The notes: generated by a model from the letters alone, not told the origin. A stretch of DNA of 64,000 bases from Ricinus communis (GCF_019578655.1 NC_063264.1:9527213-9591212), one strand, 5' to 3'; shown: positions 10,102-24,319, counted from the stretch's first letter. A program made the numbers and translations.

Positions 10102-12123
10102 TTATGAGGAAGAGTTCGCCATACCGGCGATGGAGCAACATACCTTCAACTTTTCCCTTGCTAGAACCTTTGTCAACATATCGGCACCATTATCATTAGT
10201 ATGAACTTTATCAAGTTCAAATAGTTTGTCTTCAAGTGCATCTCTAATCCAATGATACCTCACATCAATATGCTTGGTTCGTTTGTGAAACATAGAATTT
10301 TTAGCAAGGTGAATAGTATTTTGATTATCACAAAGAACCACGTAGCGCTGTTGCACAAAGCCAATCTCTTGCATAAATCTTTTGAGCCATAATAGCTCCT
10401 TACACGCTTCTGTTGCAGCCACATACTCAGCCTCGGTGGTGGATAAAACCACACACTTTTGCAGTCTCGATTGCCGTGACACAGCTCCCCCTGCAAAAGT
10501 CATCAAATATCCAGAAGTGGATTTCATGTTGTCCTTATTTCCTGCCATATCAGAATCAGTATAACCAACAAGTATCGGCTTTCCATTTCCAAATGTTATA
10601 CCCAATTTGGAAGTACCACGTAGATATCTGAGAATCCACTTCACTGCTTCCCAATGCTTCTTACCTGGATTTGACAGAAAACGACTAACAACACCTACTG
10701 CATGGGCAATATCAGGTCGTGTGCACACCATAGCATACATCAAGCTCCCTACAGCTGAGGCATAAGGGACTCTATCCATCTCTTCAATCTTCTTCTCAGA
10801 AGATGGACAATCTTTATCTGTCAACCTGAAGTTAGTAGTAAGAGGAGAACTAACCTCTTTAGCTTTATCCATGTTGAATCTGCGAAGCACCTTCTCGATG
10901 TATTGCTCCTGTGACATGTGTAGCTTCTTCAAAGCTCTATCTCGAGTGATCCGAATGCCAAGAATATATTTTGCTGGCCCCAAGTCTTTCATAGCAAAAG
11001 ACTTGCTCAATTGTATCTTCAGCTGAGTAATTCTTTCTGCATTCTTGCCAACAATTAACATGTCATCAACATATAACAATAAAATGATGAAATCATCATC
11101 ACCAAACCTCTGGAAGAAAACACAATGGTCTAAAGTAGTCTTTCGGTAATTTTGCTCCCCCATAACTGACTCAAACTTCTTGTACCACTGTCTTGGTGCT
11201 TGCTTCAACCCATAAAGACTCTTTTGAAGTCTACACACATAGCCTTCTTTTCCCTTAACCTGAAAACCTTCAGGTTGCTCCATGTAGATTTCTTTATCCA
11301 AGTCACCATGAAGAAAAACTGTTTTGACATCCATCTGTTCAACCTCAAGATCAAGGTTGGCTGCCAAACCAAGAACAATACGAATAGATCCCATCTTCAC
11401 GACCGGAGAGAAAATCTCATCAAAATCAATACCCTTTCTCTGACTGAACCCTTGGACCACCAATCTAGCCTTGTACCTAGGTTGTGCGTTGTGCTCTTCA
11501 GTCTTCACTTTGTAGACCCACTTGTTCTTCAAAGCTCTCTTGCCTTTAGGCAACTTCACCAACTCAAAAGTATTATTCTCATGTAAGGAATTCATCTCAT
11601 CTTGCATGGCTTCAACCCACTCCCTTTTGTGCTCATCTTCCATGGCCTCTGCATAACACTCAAGCTCTCCCCCATCAGTGAGTAAGACATACTCATTAGC
11701 TGAAAAACAAGTGAAAGGATGACGATCTCTTGTAGACCGCCTAAGTGGGACAAATGGTGGCACGTCTGGTACCGGTATCTCTGAATGAAATTCTTCATCC
11801 ACCTCTGGCTGTTCTGGAGCATCAATATCATCAGTATCATGTTGTTCATCATTTTGAACATCATAGTCAAGAGGTGGTTCTACATGCTGAGGAGGCACTG
11901 GATCCAAATCAGTAACATCATCATTATGTTGAGGAACTGTCTCTTTCTTCTCAACATCTTTCAGGGTCTGATCTTCAACAAACACAATATCTCGGCTTCG
12001 AATAAGTTTCTTGTGGACAGGATCATATAATCTGTAACCAAACTCATCTTGGCCATAACCTAAGAAAACACATGGTTTTGACTTCACATCAAGCTTTGAT
12101 CTTTCATCTTTAGGAATGTGCAC
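10102..12123 (-). CDS. Copia integrase C-end, reverse transcriptase and RNase H (open part of pol)
   Basis: A 673-residue open frame starting inside the integrase C-terminal region. A copia-type GKK/polar linker is followed by the reverse transcriptase start (WVYKVK, ARLVVQGFSQ), the catalytic YVDDMLIVG, and the RNase H region (STTEAEYVAATEA, CDNQNTIHLAKN, KHIDVRYHWIR, ADMLTKVLA). The family copies element RNA into DNA. The frame itself has no stops, but it is cut off from gag and protease by a TAG at ~12179 and earlier defects, so no full polyprotein can be made. It resembles plant elements of the Tnt1/Tork sort. The methionine used as start is internal to the ancestral polyprotein. Confidence 0.85.
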   Translation of the reverse strand: MHIPKDERSKLDVKSKPCVFLGYGQDEFGYRLYDPVHKKLIRSRDIVFVEDQTLKDVEKKETVPQHNDDVTDLDPVPPQHVEPPLDYDVQNDEQHDTDDIDAPEQPEVDEEFHSEIPVPDVPPFVPLRRSTRDRHPFTCFSANEYVLLTDGGELECYAEAMEDEHKREWVEAMQDEMNSLHENNTFELVKLPKGKRALKNKWVYKVKTEEHNAQPRYKARLVVQGFSQRKGIDFDEIFSPVVKMGSIRIVLGLAANLDLEVEQMDVKTVFLHGDLDKEIYMEQPEGFQVKGKEGYVCRLQKSLYGLKQAPRQWYKKFESVMGEQNYRKTTLDHCVFFQRFGDDDFIILLLYVDDMLIVGKNAERITQLKIQLSKSFAMKDLGPAKYILGIRITRDRALKKLHMSQEQYIEKVLRRFNMDKAKEVSSPLTTNFRLTDKDCPSSEKKIEEMDRVPYASAVGSLMYAMVCTRPDIAHAVGVVSRFLSNPGKKHWEAVKWILRYLRGTSKLGITFGNGKPILVGYTDSDMAGNKDNMKSTSGYLMTFAGGAVSRQSRLQKCVVLSTTEAEYVAATEACKELLWLKRFMQEIGFVQQRYVVLCDNQNTIHLAKNSMFHKRTKHIDVRYHWIRDALEDKLFELDKVHTNDNGADMLTKVLAREKLKVCCSIAGMANSSS

Positions 12124-12828
12124 AAAAGCTTTGCATCCAAAGACCCTTAAGTGACCATAAGAAACATCTTTGCCACTCTAAACCCTGTCAGGTACATCAA
12201 AAGACAAAGGAACACAAGGAGTTAGATTAATAACATGTACCACAGATTCAAAGCTTCTCCCCGAATGAACTTGGCGTACCGCATGTGACAACAAACATCT
12301 GACACGCTTCATCAAAGTTCTGTTCATCCGCTCTGCTAATCCGTTCAACTATGGTGTCTTGGGAGGACTCTTTTAATGTCGAATACCATGATCTCTATAA
12401 TAAGTATCAAATGGATTAATGTATTCACCTCCATTATCTGTCCGAATACACTTAAGCTTCTTTCCAGTCTGTCTCTCAATCGAGGCATGAAACTGCTTAA
12501 ACACTTCAAATACTTGATCTTTAGATTTCAAGGTATAAACACATACCTTTCTGGAGTGATCATCAATGAATGTGACAAAGTAGGAGCAACCACCAAGTGT
12601 CCTAGTCTTCATAGGACCACAAACATCAGAGTGCACCAGATCAAGTATACTTTCCTTCCTGGAAGGAGGATGGCTCTTAAAGGAAACCCTGTTCTGTTTA
12701 CCTGCTAAACAGTGAGAACACTTCTTTAGATGAATATCATGCACACCCGGTAACACATTTCTCTTCAACAAAAGAGACATCCCCTTTTCACTCATGTGAC
12801 CAAGTCTCTTATGCCATAAATCAGTCAT
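12124..12828 (-). pseudogene. Copia integrase, broken
   Basis: Carries the integrase zinc-binding region (H-x3-H in HKRLGHMS, later C-x2-C in CSHC) and the catalytic core with HSDVCGPM, VTFIDDHSRK and RTDNGGEY. Two in-frame stops interrupt it: TAA at 12373-12375, just after the DNGGEY block, and TAG near 12179. The start is also shifted relative to the preceding protease frame near 12828. The enzyme would insert the element's cDNA into the genome, but this copy cannot make an intact one. Confidence 0.85.
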
Positions 12829-13784
12829 GTCGATTCACCACAAAGATTGACCCTATCCTTGAAGATCTTCGGATGTGTCATGTACAACTTTGAACATCTT
12901 TTACCTCTAGCCACAATCAAAGAACCACGAGTGAGTTTCCATATTCCATTACCAAAGTTGTTGTAACCATCATTATCAAGTAGGCCCGCGGAGATCAAAT
13001 TAAGTCTCATATCTGGAACATGTTTTACATTATGTAAAACCAACTCTATCCCAGTGTCAAACTTCAAACAAATATCTCTGATGCCTGCAATCTTTGATAG
13101 TCCATTATTACCCATCCTAACATTACCAAAGTTACCTGGAGTATAAGATGAATAAAAATCCCTTTGTGATGTTACATGACATGTAGCACCACTATCAACA
13201 ACCCAGCTCGAATCAACATGTGCAATGTTGATCATATCAAGATCAGAACAAATAAGGAACTCATCGGTAGTAGTGTTAACTTTAGCATTGCCATTACCAC
13301 CCTCATCTTTCTTATGATTCTTTTGATTGTTGTAATCGCTCTTCTTTTTCTCCTTTTTCAATTGCCTGCAGAACCGTATTGTGTGCCCTTTTCTACCACA
13401 ATGATAGCACTCAAAATCAGCAAACTTTCCTTTGGATTTACTTCGATGCTTCCCTTTGTTACCTGGACCTCTACTATGACTTCTCCCCCTGCTTTCTGTA
13501 ACTAAGACATCAGAATGTGAAAAAGAACCTTGTGACTTTCTTCTCATCTCTTCATTTAAAACACTGCCTTTAGCTAATTCCATGGTGATAATACCATCTG
13601 CTGCAGAGTTGGACAATGATGTTCTAAAAGTTTCCCATGAGTCCGGTAAAGTGCCCAGGAGCCACAAGCCTTGTATCTCATCTTCAAACTTGATACCCAT
13701 TCCTGCAAGTTGATTTATGATTCCCTGAAAAGAATTCAAATGATCAGTGACAGGAGTTCCATCATGGTATTTCAAGCTCATCAT
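12825..13784 (-). pseudogene. Copia gag C-part and protease
   Basis: A 319-residue frame. The first part is the gag_pre-integrase/UBN2-like helical region, then a CCHC zinc knuckle (CYHCGRKGHTIRFC) that binds element RNA, then the aspartic protease active site VVDSGATCHVT. The frame ends prematurely near 12825 where a short insertion (about five bases) shifts it relative to the integrase frame, which restarts four bases away. The protease would process the polyprotein. Confidence 0.85.
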
Positions 13785-14099
13785 CTGTTTTATTAAGAAT
13801 AATTTATTGTTTCCGGTCTTTCTAGCATATAACTATTCAAGCTTGTTCCACAAAGTGCGAGCATGAGTCTCTCCGCTGATATGGTTCAAAACATTATCAT
13901 CAACCCATTGACGAATATACCCACAAACCTGTCTATGCAAAATATTCCACTCTGCATCTGTTTTACTCTCAGGTTTATCAGTATTAAACACAGGCAAATA
14001 ATAATCCTTCACATAAAGTAGGTCTTCCATCTTGCCTTTCCAAATATGATAATTATAACCATTCAAATTGATCATCCTACTTGTGTTAGCTTCCATCAT
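13785..14099 (-). pseudogene. Copia gag N-terminal part
   Basis: Starts MMEANTSRMINLNGYNYHIW, the usual DUF4219/UBN2 start of plant copia gag, and runs 88 residues to a stop at 13833-13835. The gag homology continues in frame after that stop into the next segment, so a single nonsense change breaks gag. The primer site lies just upstream. Confidence 0.85.
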
Positions 14100-14131
14100 T
14101 CAAACAAGTTTAACCCAATAGAGAAGAACCA

Positions 14132-14144
14132 GGCTCTGATACCA
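14132..14144 (-). other. Copia primer-binding site (initiator tRNA-Met)
   Basis: Minus-strand TGGTATCAGAGCC lies three bases inside the 5' LTR. It is complementary to the 3' end of plant initiator methionine tRNA, the standard copia primer. Confidence 0.9.
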
Positions 14145-14147
14145 ATT

Positions 14148-14922
14148 TGATGGGAAAAACAGCCACAAACGGTAAACAAATAAATACGGAATTAATCTCC
14201 GTTTGTCTAAACTTTCCCAACTTGAATGAACCCCTGAGGATGCAAACAAATAGGGTGTTCTTAATGCAATTAGAACACACACAATACAACTGCTATGCAC
14301 CAAGATATTGAGCTAAAACAGTAAGCACACAACAACACAAAGACACCGAAATTTTAGCGTGAAAAACCCATAAACTAGGGAAAAACCACGGGACCATTTT
14401 GGCCGCTTAAATCCATTATCATCATCAAAGGAGCAATACAAAGTCTTCTCTAGATAATACTAGAGGCATACAAATTCATCATATCCTTGAAAGTAAGCAC
14501 ATCAAGGTGTATGGAATCAAAATAGAGCCAAGATAAGAAATATATCACCAGAAAATTAGTTACTGTCCAGACCAACGGAACCCGACCTCCGGACCTCAAA
14601 ACCCGATCTCCACCGTCCAAAATATTGGCCCAGATGCTGTGTAGCTGCTGTCCAAAAATCACGACGATCCAACGGTTCAATCTACGGGAAACTGAACTTT
14701 TCTGCTGCTGTGTATTCTCTTCTCTTCTCCTCTCTCTTTTCTCTTTCTCTGTTATGTGTTTGTTATATACTTCTCCTCTCTTTTCTGTCCTTATATTTTA
14801 GATAGTGGCAGACCCATTTTTTTTAATAATATGCTCCCAAAATAGAAAGTCTAAATAAGACAATAGTTGGGCTTAATAGTTGGGCTTTCCTCATGGGTCA
14901 AAAACAAAGAAAAAACCCAACA
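14148..14922 (-). repeat. Copia 5' LTR
   Basis: 775 bases matching 9310-10083 with about 20 differences, the largest a small rearrangement near the plus-strand 3' end (14858-14875). GGGAC follows at 14923-14927. Confidence 0.95.
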
Positions 14923-15151
14923 GGGACAATCAAATATCTATATCTGTTTTAAGGCATACTTTTCATCCCCTTCAACAGATAAATTTATTTAAATGAATGT
15001 ATATATTTTACAACTCTGTTCTCAAACTTCCAACGCATAAAAGTAAAAATAGCATAATATAGAAATGACTATCTTCCTGGAATATCGATCTTCAACATTG
15101 TGGTATTAATTTAACAGAGTTTTGGTTGCTTGATGCACTCAACATGCCTAT

Positions 15152-18779
<3,628 letters not shown>

Positions 18780-18942
18780 TTCTTTTCTCTCGTTAACTAA
18801 AAGCCAGAAGTTTAAATCTGTTAAATAAATTGACAAGGCATTAGAGTATATCTGTAGTAAATAATATAACTTGGTTTATGACTTACAAGTTTTATAGGTA
18901 ATTGACTTGAGAGAGTCAAGATATCAAACTTATATACTCATA

Positions 18943-19345
18943 CGTATATGGAATGATGAAACAAATAAATGGATGGTCATATCTACATCGGAGCTTGATC
19001 AATGTGAAAAGTATGGCTTCTGCGGTCCAAATTCTAACTGCAATAGCAATGGTTATCCTGCATGTGCGTGCTTGAATGGTATCGTTCCCAAGTCACCAAG
19101 AAATTGGAAGTGACAAGATTGGTCCAATTGATGCATTCGGAGGACTCCACTCGTCTGCAATGATACAGATAGGTTTGTGAAGTATTCAGTAATTAAGCTG
19201 CCAGATACGTCTTCTTCCAGGTATGACTGGACTGTTGACATCAAGGGATATAGAAGCGGTATTGTGCTTGAAAAGCTGTTCATTCACTGCATATAAGGGA
19301 AGATGGAAGCGGCTGCTTGCTTTGGTTCAAACTTCGCAGAAAACA
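18943..19345 (+). pseudogene. Inverted SRLK fragment (SLG/PAN region)
   Basis: Plus-strand sequence translating to WNDETNKWMVISTSELDQC, CGPNSNCNSNGYPACACLNG, then stops, then CIRRTPLVCNDTDRFVKY and KLPDTSSS. It closely matches residues ~275-395 of the neighbouring SRLK but runs the other way, starting about 160 bases from that gene's start codon. Stops follow NWK and DWSN, and the PAN part is frame-disrupted. There is no lectin start, membrane segment or kinase. It is a partial inverted copy and forms an inverted repeat with exon 1 of the intact gene. Confidence 0.85.
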
Positions 19346-19849
19346 GAAATTATGAGGTGAATTAGACCGGTAATAACTAAACTTTACACTTTGTAACTTT
19401 TGGTTGCTAATCTTTTATTTTAATAACATAGATTATTTTTCGACAAATAGAAAATAAATTATATACATTATTACTAAATTTTATATTTTATAATAAAAAA
19501 TACTAAATTATTTTATTTTTTATAAAAATATATCACCAGTATATTTTTTAAATCAAAATTTTAGTATTTTTTATTATAAAATATAAAATTTAATAATCGT
19601 TAATGTAATTTATCCTCACACTTGTGATAAAATTCATTGATGTTATTAAAATTAATATTTGACAAGTATTTGATTATAAATAAAAAAATTGATATATTTT
19701 TATTATAAAATATAAAATCTAATATCCGCCGCTATAATTTATCTGAAATATCTGAAATTGTAGGTATATGATAAAACTTGAGGACTTCTGCTTCCAATTA
19801 TTAACATTAAAAAAAGTTTCAAACCGCGCGCCTTGAAAAGTCACCACAG
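19346..19849. other. AT-rich spacer
   Basis: Contains loosely repeated AT-rich blocks such as TTTATTATAAAATATAAAAT, seen at ~19570 and ~19700. No gene recognised. Confidence 0.4.
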
Positions 19850-20342
19850 AGTAGTTTGTGATGCTTCAATAAGTAGTATCATTTGTGCTACTGAAAACAA
19901 CAAGATCTCCTTGGCTAGTGATATTCAGGTCCTTTTATCTAAATATGTCAAAAAAAAAGTAAATATTTTCTTATAGGAGGGGTTAACTTTTCAAAGGCAC
20001 GACCGACACTGTAACTGTCATGCGATGGTATATGCATTGGTAGTCAGTTATTTTGTACTTTTATCTTGTCCCAACTCACAGGGCATAAAGCTTGATGTCC
20101 AAACTCGCAGGGTATACGAGCTTGGCATGGTCGCCACTCAAGGCGGGGACCATGCTTAATTTTCTTTTATCTTTTTTTTTTGGATACTTTGTTTTAAAAC
20201 AAAATAAGCATACTCTGTTTTAGAACTGTCCACCATCGTTAGTTACTTTACTGTCCTTACAGATATCTCCCTCACAATCTAGACTTTTCTATATAAAATT
20301 AACAACAATGGCATTTTAGGTTCTTCTAGACATACTACTCAC

Positions 20343-20377
<35 letters not shown>
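20343..20377. repeat. (TA)n microsatellite
   Basis: Uninterrupted TA repeat of about 30 bases inside the broken SRLK fragment, with a shorter TA run at 20401-20418. Confidence 0.9.
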
Positions 20378-20381
<4 letters not shown>

Positions 20382-20419
20382 TTATTATTTATTTTCAAGG
20401 TATACATATATATATATAG

Positions 20420-20509
20420 AAACTTCACTTTCCATGCAATAAGTTTCTTCTCCAATAATATATATATATTATTGGAGAAGAAACTTATTGCATGGAAAAT
20501 GAAGTTTCT
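20420..20509. repeat. Near-perfect palindrome, arms ~42 bases
   Basis: The left arm runs from GAAACTTCACTTTCCATGCA to CTCCAATAATA. The right arm is its reverse complement, from TATTATTGGAGAAGAAAC to GAAGTTTC, with one mismatch (TTTCC/GGAAAA region). The arms meet at a TATATA centre around 20465. The right arm runs straight into SRLK lectin sequence. Confidence 0.9.
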
Positions 20510-20789
20510 CTGTTGGCTACCTATACAATTGTGCAGGAGATATTTTCTTGTACCATAATCCCAATTATCTCCGTTTCAAATCTGTAAGACTTAAAAACCC
20601 CAGCTCATAATTTCCCTTTGCTGAAATGAGAGTCCCTCCATCACTTAGAAGATGGTTTGGGTTAATATTATCCAGTCTGGCGCAGGGTATTACTAGCAAA
20701 ATGAAGAAGAAGAAGAAGAAGAAAGAAGCTGAAAAAAACAATAATGCTAAAATCGAAAGGTGTGATGTCTGGTATATTGAGTCTGTCAC

Positions 20790-21152
20790 TTGATGTAGCT
20801 ATGAACATACAGGAAAGAACATAAGTTAGTCAAAGTAAAACAGGAGACGCCGTTTCTTACTCCAATCATATGCAATGGGGACATGAATTTTGGCTACAAG
20901 AGTGTATGTATTTTTGTGGCAGACAGCACCATGGTTAAATATACGCATTGACTAAATCAGTCATGGTGCTTTAAATCGCTCTCTCCTGTGGTCCTGATTA
21001 GGGTGAGGAAAAATCGAAGGGAGCCATTCTGATGGGTTATTTTTTTAATTCAGTTTTGCTTCGGTTTAAGAAAAATTAAATTCAAATAAACTTTTGAAAG
21101 TCTTTTACTGAAGAAAATATATCCGAATTTTAATATTTATTATTAAATAGTG

Positions 21153-21222
<70 letters not shown>

Positions 21223-21291
21223 ACTATCTTACCTAGCTCCCAAGGTGGGAACACTTAACTCATGAAGACGTTGTGCTCGGGCCTCTCTTGG
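20790..21291. other. Spacer with a long (TA)n tract
   Basis: A (TA)n run of about 65 bases lies at ~21154-21219. I recognise no gene. The 8 bases TCTCTTGG at 21284-21291 are the left target duplication of the following hAT MITE. Confidence 0.6.
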
Positions 21292-21777
21292 TAGACTATT
21301 CATGGGCCGGGCCTGGGCAGGCTCGGGCCGAGCCTGACTTGATTTTGGACAAGCTCGAGCCCGCCCTGGTCCAAGAATTTTTTGATATCTTTGAGCAAAA
21401 GCTCAATTTCGAAATTTTTTAAAAAGTTCGGTCCGACCTGATCAATTATTAAATCTGTCTCAAATTGTAGTTACATTTAGATTTAAGGGTTTGTTTTGAT
21501 TAATATATTATTAATAACAATAAAATTATAAACATAAATAATAGGTAGCTAAGTGATATTGGCATTTAATTATAAGTTGAAGGTCATAGGTTTGAGTGCT
21601 AGGTATGATTTTTTTTTTTTTTTACTAACTAAACTAGACATCGTGCCAAGCCCGGCCCGAGAATTATGGGTTTTTTTGTGGATTCGGGCCGGGCCGGGCT
21701 TGTACTCAAAAATTGTTATCCAAGCCCGGCTCGAAAAGTGCGGGCCAGGCGAATATCCAGGCCCATGAACAGGTCTA
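21292..21777. mobile_element. hAT-type MITE (486 bp)
   Basis: Terminal inverted repeats: left TAGACTATTCATGGGC, right (reverse complement) TAGACCTGTTCATGGGC. A perfect 8-bp target duplication TCTCTTGG occurs at 21284-21291 and 21778-21785. Eight-base duplications and TAG-type termini are hAT hallmarks. The interior carries GGGCCGGGC-rich subterminal repeats and no transposase, so it is non-autonomous. Confidence 0.9.
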
Positions 21778-22058
21778 TCTCTTGGGAGAGTCCCTTTTCT
21801 CCTCCAACCTCCCCCTCCCCCCTAGTTTTTTTTTTTTACTAACTAAACTAGACATCGGACAGAGCCGGGCTTGAATTTTTATATACATTCCAAGTCCGGC
21901 TCGAGAATTACGGGCTTTTTATGGGTTTGGACCGAGTCGGGCTTGTACTCAAAAGTTATTGTCCAAGCCCGGTCCGAAGAGTGCGGGCCTAGGCAGGCTG
22001 GACGGGTATCCAGGCCCATGAACATGTGTATCTCTTTGGGGAGTCCCTTCTCTCCTCC
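21613..22058. repeat. Direct duplication (~215 bp) of the MITE right half plus flank
   Basis: The block starting TTTTTACTAACTAAACTAGA and running through the MITE right end and its CT-rich flank (21613-21830) occurs again at ~21831-22058, with substitutions and small indels. The second copy keeps the CAGGCCCATGAACA terminus. Two short frames in it (21553, 21871) are translations of the repeat. Confidence 0.85.
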
Positions 22059-22089
22059 ACCCCCTAGTTCTAAGGAATTTTTTTAAGCT

Positions 22090-22268
22090 AGTGAACTGCT
22101 TGAAAAGTTGTTTGCTTGCTCACTGCTTTACAAAAGCGCTTATCTTAAGACTGCCTTCAAGGCCTTACCACTAGAGGGGGAAGGGATCTAAGAAGGAAAG
22201 AACCAAAGGGCAGAGGGAAGGGCCAGTAGGCGAACGAAGGAAGCGTAGTTTGGAGCGGAAGCTAAATC
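22090..22268. other. Possible organelle-derived insert (NUMT-like)
   Basis: About 170 bases of unusually GC-balanced, purine-rich sequence (for example AAGGGCCAGTAGGCGAACGA) with no coding frame, set in >80% AT surroundings. The texture resembles plant mitochondrial intergenic DNA. I recognise no gene in it, so this is only a suggestion. Confidence 0.3.
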
Positions 22269-22310
<42 letters not shown>

Positions 22311-24060
22311 TTTTAAAATTTAATTTTTTTTATGTTTAATTTTTTACATGTAAAATTTTTATTTTAATATATATATATACTATTTTTAATATATAAAATA
22401 AAATTATGTGTAATTTTATAATTTTTCTATTAATTTATTAATTAATAAGTTATATTGCTAATTAAATATTGATTCTGATCCTAAAATGTAGAATATTAAT
22501 TAATAAATATTTTTCTAATCAATAATAATATTAATTTTATCTTAAAAGATAATATATTAATTATATTTAATATTATATCAACTAATTAATTAATTTTTAA
22601 ATTAGATAATAATTTTAATTCTAAGAAATAACATCTTAAATTATATTTTTAATATTATATTAATAATAAATTAATTTATTAATATACAATAAATTTTTAA
22701 TTCTAAAAATAATAATATTAATTATGATATTAAGTTATATGATATAAAAATTAATTAAATAATATTTTAAATAATTTTATATCATTACAAAATTTAAAAA
22801 TAATTAGTTTACTATTTTTTAAGATATTATAAATTAATATTAAATATTAAATTTTTATTAAATTATATCCATCAATTTAATTTAATAATAGTAATGATAA
22901 TAACGGTGGTGCAATGCATGGATAAACAACTAATATATATTAATTTTTAGGACTTAAATATTTTTGACACATATACTTAATTTTTAACATCTATTTTTTT
23001 TTTTTTGACATGTGTACTTACTTTTAACACACGAAATTTAAGCTTATATATATATATATATAATATATTATACTCAATAATAAATTAATTTTAAATTATA
23101 TAATAAATTTTTATTTTTAAAAATAGTAATATCAATTATATTGATATATTAATTTATTTAATATTAAAATTAATTAATTAATTTTTTTTATATTATTGCA
23201 TTAATAAAATTTTAGAATTTTTAAAAATTAAGGACATTAAAAATAGTTAGTTTATATTTTTAAAAATTTTATAAATTAATATTAAATATTTAAAATTTTA
23301 TTAAATTGTATCCATCAACTTGATTGTATAATCAAAATACTAATAACGACCATGCAACGTATTAGTAAACGACTAATATATATTAATTTTTAAGATTTAA
23401 GTTTTTTTTTGACATGTGTGCTTAATTTTTGACACATAAGATTCAAGTTTACGTGTAATTTTATAATTTTCTCTATTAGTTTATTGATTATTAAATTACA
23501 TTTCTAATTAAATACTGACTCTTATATATTAGTTATATTTTAATATAATATTAACTAATAAATAGTTTAATAATCAGATAATAATATTAATTTTATCCTA
23601 AGAAATAACATATTAATTATATTTTAATATTTTATTAACTAATAAATTAATCTTCTAATTATACAATAATTTTAATTCAAAAAAATTAACATCTTATATT
23701 ATATTCAATAATAAATTTTTAATATTATATTCAATAATAAATTAACTTTTTAATTATATAATAAGTTTTTAATTCTACAAAATAGTAATATCAATGATAT
23801 TGATAGTATTAATTTATATAACATAAAAATCAATTAATAAATAATTTTAATATAATCTCTATATTATTATACTAATAAAATTTTAAAATCTTAAAACATT
23901 AAAAAGGAAATTTAAAAATAGTTAGTTTGCAATTATTTTTTTTAAATATCATAAATTAATATTAAAAATTAAAAATTTTATTTAATTGTATCTATCAACT
24001 TGATTTTATAGTCGAAATAATAATAAATATCGTGCAACACACGGATAAATGACTAGTATA
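22269..24060 (+). mobile_element. Tandem AT-rich units with Helitron-like 3' ends
   Basis: Three units end with a GTGCAA-type small hairpin, a short AT-rich spacer and CTAA or CTAG followed by T: near 22911-22934, 23350-23374 and 24028-24053 (CGTGCAACACACGGATAAAT then GACTAGT). A hairpin just before CTRR-T is the Helitron 3' signature. Each is followed by the same start (TATATATTAATTTTT), then GACATGTGTxCTTAATTTTTGACACA. Units are ~440-680 bases, with no helicase gene. A (TA)n tract opens the region (22269-22306) and another lies at 23045-23062. Confidence 0.6.
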
Positions 24061-24319
24061 TATTAATTTTTGAGACCTAAATTTTTTTGGCATGTATTTA
24101 ATTTTTGATACATAAGATATTTTCTTTGACAAGTGTATTTATTTTCACCACATGGGATTCAAGCTTATTTGTAATTTTATAATTTTTTCTATAATTTATT
24201 AATTAATAAGTTATATTCCTCATTAAAAAATACTCCAATTCCAAGAAATAACATGTTAATATATATTTTAATATTATATTAACTAATAAATAATTTTCTA
24301 ATCAGTCTTAAAAAATAAC

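Larger units (their letters stand above)
9310..14922 (-). mobile_element. Full-length Ty1-copia retrotransposon (5,613 bp)
   Basis: LTRs at 9310-10083 (3') and 14148-14922 (5') read TGATGGG...CCCAACA on the plus strand. A perfect 5-bp duplication GGGAC flanks the element (9305-9309, 14923-14927). A primer site matching initiator tRNA-Met and a polypurine tract are both present. Domain order on the minus strand is gag, protease, integrase, reverse transcriptase, RNase H, which defines copia. A hand comparison of the LTRs gives roughly 20 differences in 774 bases (~97% identity), so it is fairly young. It is disabled by an in-frame stop in gag, a frameshift between protease and integrase, and two stops in integrase. 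It lies just downstream of the SRLK gene at 15.2-18.8 kb. Confidence 0.95.
19850..20789 (-). pseudogene. SRLK 5'-end fragment (signal peptide and start of lectin domain)
   Basis: Starting at 20789 on the minus strand there is a signal-peptide-like hydrophobic stretch with a poly-Phe run, followed by LLSDGGTLISAKGNYELGF, the opening of a bulb-type lectin domain. A stop occurs at KRR (20565). Weak lectin sequence (LGLWYKKI) continues to ~20500. A second piece at ~19850-19935 reads LNITSQGDLVVFSSTNDT, the next lectin segment. The two pieces are separated by ~550 bases of unrelated sequence holding the palindrome, a (TA)n tract and a short repeated AACTC(A/G)CAGGG(C/T)AT motif (20075-20130). There is no PAN, membrane segment or kinase. 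Confidence 0.8.

Noticed and set aside
10260..11870. Additional frames on both strands within the copia pol region
   Set aside because: Shadows of the 673-residue reverse transcriptase/RNase H frame; no independent motifs.
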